This document shows, piece by piece, positions 61,746 through 64,000 of a stretch of DNA of 64,000 nt. The notes below the pieces were generated by a model. That model had not been told where the DNA came from and searched no databases. It was given only the letters and a program-made list of their open reading frames with translations. Numbering within the stretch: position 1 is the first letter of the stretch; the number at the start of each line of letters is the position of its first letter. The position numbers and the translations under genes are program-made. Source of the stretch: Pyrenopolyporus hunteri (lineage: Eukaryota > Ascomycota > Sordariomycetes > Xylariales > Hypoxylaceae); assembly GCA_902806595.1 (NCBI GenBank), contig CADCXC010000035.1, positions 744,001-808,000 on the forward strand, written 5' to 3'.

Positions 61746-62819
61746 TCAGAACGTGCTAGGGCCCAGTTCGACAGTAGGTGAAGTGGCACCCTCCCGTCTT
61801 TTGCGTTCTTCTTCGGCTCTTATGGCCCGGGCGATCTCCTCCACTTGAGCATCCGCCGGGCCCCGCGCTCCCAAATAGCCGTCTTCGGAGCCTTCCAGTT
61901 CCATTGGCGTCACAGGCCCAGGAGACCCCAAAGGCGCCAATCTCGGCTTACTCGGTTTGGAGATACTGGTAAACCCGATCGTCCTCAGAGAGCTAAGCGT
62001 CGCGGCATTCACATTTCCACCGTTAAGCGCAAGCGACGCTTGCGCGATCATGTCGCGCTGGTATTGTTGCAGTCTACGCTTTGCATCCGACTCGTTGCGC
62101 GAGTGGCCCATTATGGAGTCTCTGGTGGTAGGCACCAATGTTTCGGACTTGGATCCCGTCGGGGACACCGGGCTCGACGTCGGCGGCCGGCCTTGCTGGC
62201 GGCTCCTCTTTTCTTCTTTTCTCTTCACATAGTTGGAGGGATAATATTTGCCCATTGGTAGGGGATTGTCTTGCGATCCGGTCGGCAGGTAGCTCGCAAC
62301 GGGAGTATTGGGTCGGGCATCCGAGCTAGATTCCGGTAGCGATGCAGTCTTGGATGGACCGAGCCTCATGGATCGTTCCGCCATGGTTGCGGACGCCGTC
62401 GTTGCGGGAATAGCTTTCGCAAGTGGCCCAGCAGAAACGGTCGTCCCGGCAGCAGAGAAGCCGTCGGGGTGGCTCGTAGAGTCGGTGGGTTTCAGACGGG
62501 TTTTTGAAGCGTCAAGCTGGAAGGGGTGAGGGCGGTAGACTCGGCTTTGATCTTCGTGTAGGGGGAAATAACCACTATGATGATAATGACTGTCAGATAG
62601 CCAGCACATGCATTTGGCATTTGGCATTTGGCATTTAGCATTTAGCACTTGCGACTCGAGAAACATACCCAGGAAGATCCCCGCGGGCGGAGAGAGGTGC
62701 GGGTGGAGTATAAACAGGAGCGCTGTTGACCTTCTTCGCGGTGGGTAATTCGATGGCGATGGGCCTGGTCCGCGCTGGTGTTGATCTTGGAGCTTCGAAG
62801 AGTGACGGATCTTTTTTTC
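61746..62819 (-). CDS. Conserved fungal protein of unknown function (5' end unresolved)
   Basis: Two exons, 62819-62669 and 62574-61746, join through a 94-bp GTATGT...ATAG intron in the LPGG codon pair, giving about 326 residues. The encoded segments SLFEAPRSTPARTRPI, SARGDLPGGYFPLHED, PLPMGKYYPSNY, RRLQQYQRDMIAQASLAL and PRLAPLGSPGPVTPMELE look like separate conserved blocks, which I recall from uncharacterised Pezizomycotina proteins. The rest is Ser/Pro-rich and disordered-looking. No catalytic motif, signal peptide or membrane segment is visible. The first visible exon has no ATG and follows a CCCAG acceptor, so a short upstream exon ending one base into a codon is required and was not found within 200 bp. 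The intron carries a CATTTGG heptamer repeat. The open frame reading straight through the intron (to 62960) is an artefact. Confidence 0.7.
   Translation of the reverse strand, partial: EKKIRHSSKLQDQHQRGPGPSPSNYPPRRRSTALLFILHPHLSPPAGIFLGMFLESQVLNAKCQMPNAKCMCWLSDSHYHHSGYFPLHEDQSRVYRPHPFQLDASKTRLKPTDSTSHPDGFSAAGTTVSAGPLAKAIPATTASATMAERSMRLGPSKTASLPESSSDARPNTPVASYLPTGSQDNPLPMGKYYPSNYVKRKEEKRSRQQGRPPTSSPVSPTGSKSETLVPTTRDSIMGHSRNESDAKRRLQQYQRDMIAQASLALNGGNVNAATLSSLRTIGFTSISKPSKPRLAPLGSPGPVTPMELEGSEDGYLGARGPADAQVEEIARAIRAEEERKRREGATSPTVELGPSTF
62611..62648. repeat. CATTTGG heptamer tandem repeat inside an intron
   Basis: Five to six consecutive heptamers, the last two changed to CATTTAG, lie in the intron of the unknown-function gene. 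Confidence 0.8.
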
Positions 62820-63301
62820 CTGGGTCAGTTGGACATTTATTAGCGATGGCCTGAGAATGACGCAGTGAATAAAGCAAAGCGCGCGTGGGAAAGGCGGTAG
62901 GTGCACGCTTAGAGGATAGTGGAAAGAGAGGGGTGCATTAGATGGGGGTTCCAATGTCAAAGAAGCGTCGGGGACGGCGCTTCGTTAGTGGCTGACCCTT
63001 AAGCAGCACAGTTCACGTAGTACTCCCAAGTTAGGTACCACCCAGGAGGTAGGTTAGGCGGGCCACCAAGTAGGTACCTGGTAGGTAGGGAGTACATGTA
63101 GGCCAGGCCGGTGGGTTAAGGTAGTGGGTTAAGGTAGTGGGTTAAGGTAGCGGGTTAGGCGGCAAGTTAGTAGCAGGTTTAAGGTAGGTAGCCAGGTAGG
63201 TCAGGTACCAGGTCAGGTAGGTAGGTCAGGTAGGTAGGTAGGTTAGGTAGGTGGCAGGTCGTCGGAAGGGGGTTTTCGCAATCCTTGAAATGCACCCCGC
63301 C
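62820..63301. other. Intergenic region with tandem motif repeats
   Basis: Probably contains the missing first exon of the adjacent minus-strand gene, then a dense repeat field. No frame is supported. Confidence 0.45.
63030..63260. repeat. Minisatellite of GTGGGTTAAGGTA and GGTAGGT units
   Basis: Four copies of a 13-14 bp unit GTGGGTTAAGGTA (63112-63160) are flanked by many GGTAGGT and CAGGTAGGT units. This is the same motif family as the dispersed TAGGTA patches, here in tandem. Confidence 0.75.
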
Positions 63302-63788
63302 TTAGGGGGGGCCCTGTGGTGGAGAGTACCCATCACCAACGATCAGTGGCTTGGTAGGCGCCCACCCAACCACGGGTCGCCAACGGGACCGAGTAACAAG
63401 TCGGAAAATTGAAATCTTCACCGCAGAACCGGGCCCAGCCAGTAAAACCACCTGAACCAAACGAATCCCGACCCCGGTGTACATAGTATAATGGAAATTG
63501 AATGGCTTATTTTATACTAAAGGATCGTCACTGGCGAACAGAAAATAGGAACGTACCGCCACTGGGCCTAAGCCTCGGAGAAGCCCCAGGTTGTTTATGT
63601 AGTGGATTATCCGTCATCGGACCAGGCGAAGGTCTCGTAGAGAAGAGGATGTCGTCTTGTCGAATATCGGGCGACGAGAGCGGCGACGCCTCCGATGAGC
63701 TTGACATTTTTCGTGAAGGCGGCGGCGGCCGTCTTTTCATAGGAGTCAGATACGAAGAGAGTTTGAACGAACGGCCGAAGCCTGCCAT
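63302..63788 (-). CDS. Possible gene fragment, function unknown
   Basis: A frame from ATG at 63788 reads MAGFGRSFKLSSYLTPMKRR and continues Ser/Pro-rich to a good GTACGT donor at 63557 (phase 1). Downstream, a second frame at 63484-63302 encodes VVLLAGPGSAVKISIF and WAPTKPLIVGDGYSPPQ, but it does not join in phase from the obvious acceptor before GTGGTT. Joining in phase gives a different, unrecognised peptide ending at TGA. Splicing over 738 bp to the neighbouring unknown-function gene would also be in phase but needs an unusually long intron through repeats. Treated as a weak coding signal only. Confidence 0.3.
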
Positions 63789-64000
63789 GTTATCGTCAGC
63801 GTCTCTACGCCGCAGCCCAGCCTCCAGATACAGCGGATAGAGTGGAGTATCTTGTAAGCGACGAGATCCCAGCTAACACGATTCTTCAACAGTCTGTTGA
63901 CGTGTTTGGGCCAAAGCCACAGCTCTAGCCGGCAAAAAGATGATTTGTCTAAGTTGGTGAAGTCGGGCAATAAATAGACGAGTCAGGTAACTTTTAAATC
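63789..64000. other. Right-end flank
   Basis: No supported feature. It would be the promoter side of the possible minus-strand gene. Confidence 0.4.

Noticed and set aside
62577..62960. N-terminal part of the 404-codon frame that reads through the intron of the unknown-function gene
   Set aside because: It is out of frame with the conserved upstream exon and runs through the heptamer repeat. Splicing restores the conserved LPGGYFPLHED block.

Overview
The window looks like nuclear DNA of a filamentous ascomycete (Pezizomycotina, most likely Sordariomycetes). The protein-coding genes carry short GT-AG introns of about 48-270 bp, often with CTAAC/CTGAC-like branch sites. The families are fungal: a Zn2Cys6 regulator, a half zinc-cluster protein, a fungal F-box/LRR-like protein, an ASH1-type SET methyltransferase, a DUF2439 (Mte1/Dbl2/ZGRF1-like) repair protein and a Hob1/Rvs167-type BAR-SH3 protein. 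Intergenic DNA is full of short tracts built from TAGGTA/TACCTA. No prokaryotic signals, CRISPR array or rRNA gene were seen.

Layout. At 0.3-1.6 kb lies a two-exon Zn2Cys6 regulator (-). From 1.6 to about 21 kb no convincing gene was found: first polypyrimidine and GT-rich low-complexity DNA, then AT-richer DNA, then a zone at 17.2-18.5 kb saturated with TAGGTA-type motifs. At 21.07-22.2 kb (+) is a class I SAM-dependent methyltransferase whose first exon cannot be placed with confidence. It converges on a three-exon F-box protein at 24.2-26.0 kb (-). At 27.65-28.07 kb is a tRNA-derived SINE with A and B boxes, a (GTG)n tail and a perfect 13-bp target-site duplication. Then comes a run of minus-strand genes: a VHS/GAT adaptor (30.2-31.8 kb), an ASH1-like H3K36 methyltransferase (34.7-37.3 kb), a Tad2-type tRNA adenosine deaminase with a very long N-terminal extension (43.1-45.4 kb), a half zinc-cluster protein with C-terminal hydrophobic segments (46.9-49.6 kb), a Cys/His-rich protein with two C-terminal hydrophobic segments (51.5-53.4 kb) and a DUF2439 protein (54.4-57.3 kb). 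A BAR-SH3 gene (+, 58.8-60.5 kb) is divergent from the DUF2439 gene and convergent with a conserved fungal protein of unknown function (-, 61.7-62.8 kb). A weak coding signal lies at 63.3-63.8 kb (-).

The genes are housekeeping or regulatory functions (chromatin, tRNA wobble editing, membrane trafficking, recombination repair, transcription). They do not form a pathway, secondary-metabolite cluster or defence island. The most unusual items are the intact-looking SINE, two adjacent genes that each combine a zinc-binding-like region with C-terminal hydrophobic segments, the oversized Tad2, and the long TAGGTA-rich gene desert. All splice models were read by eye from sequence and none is supported by transcript data.
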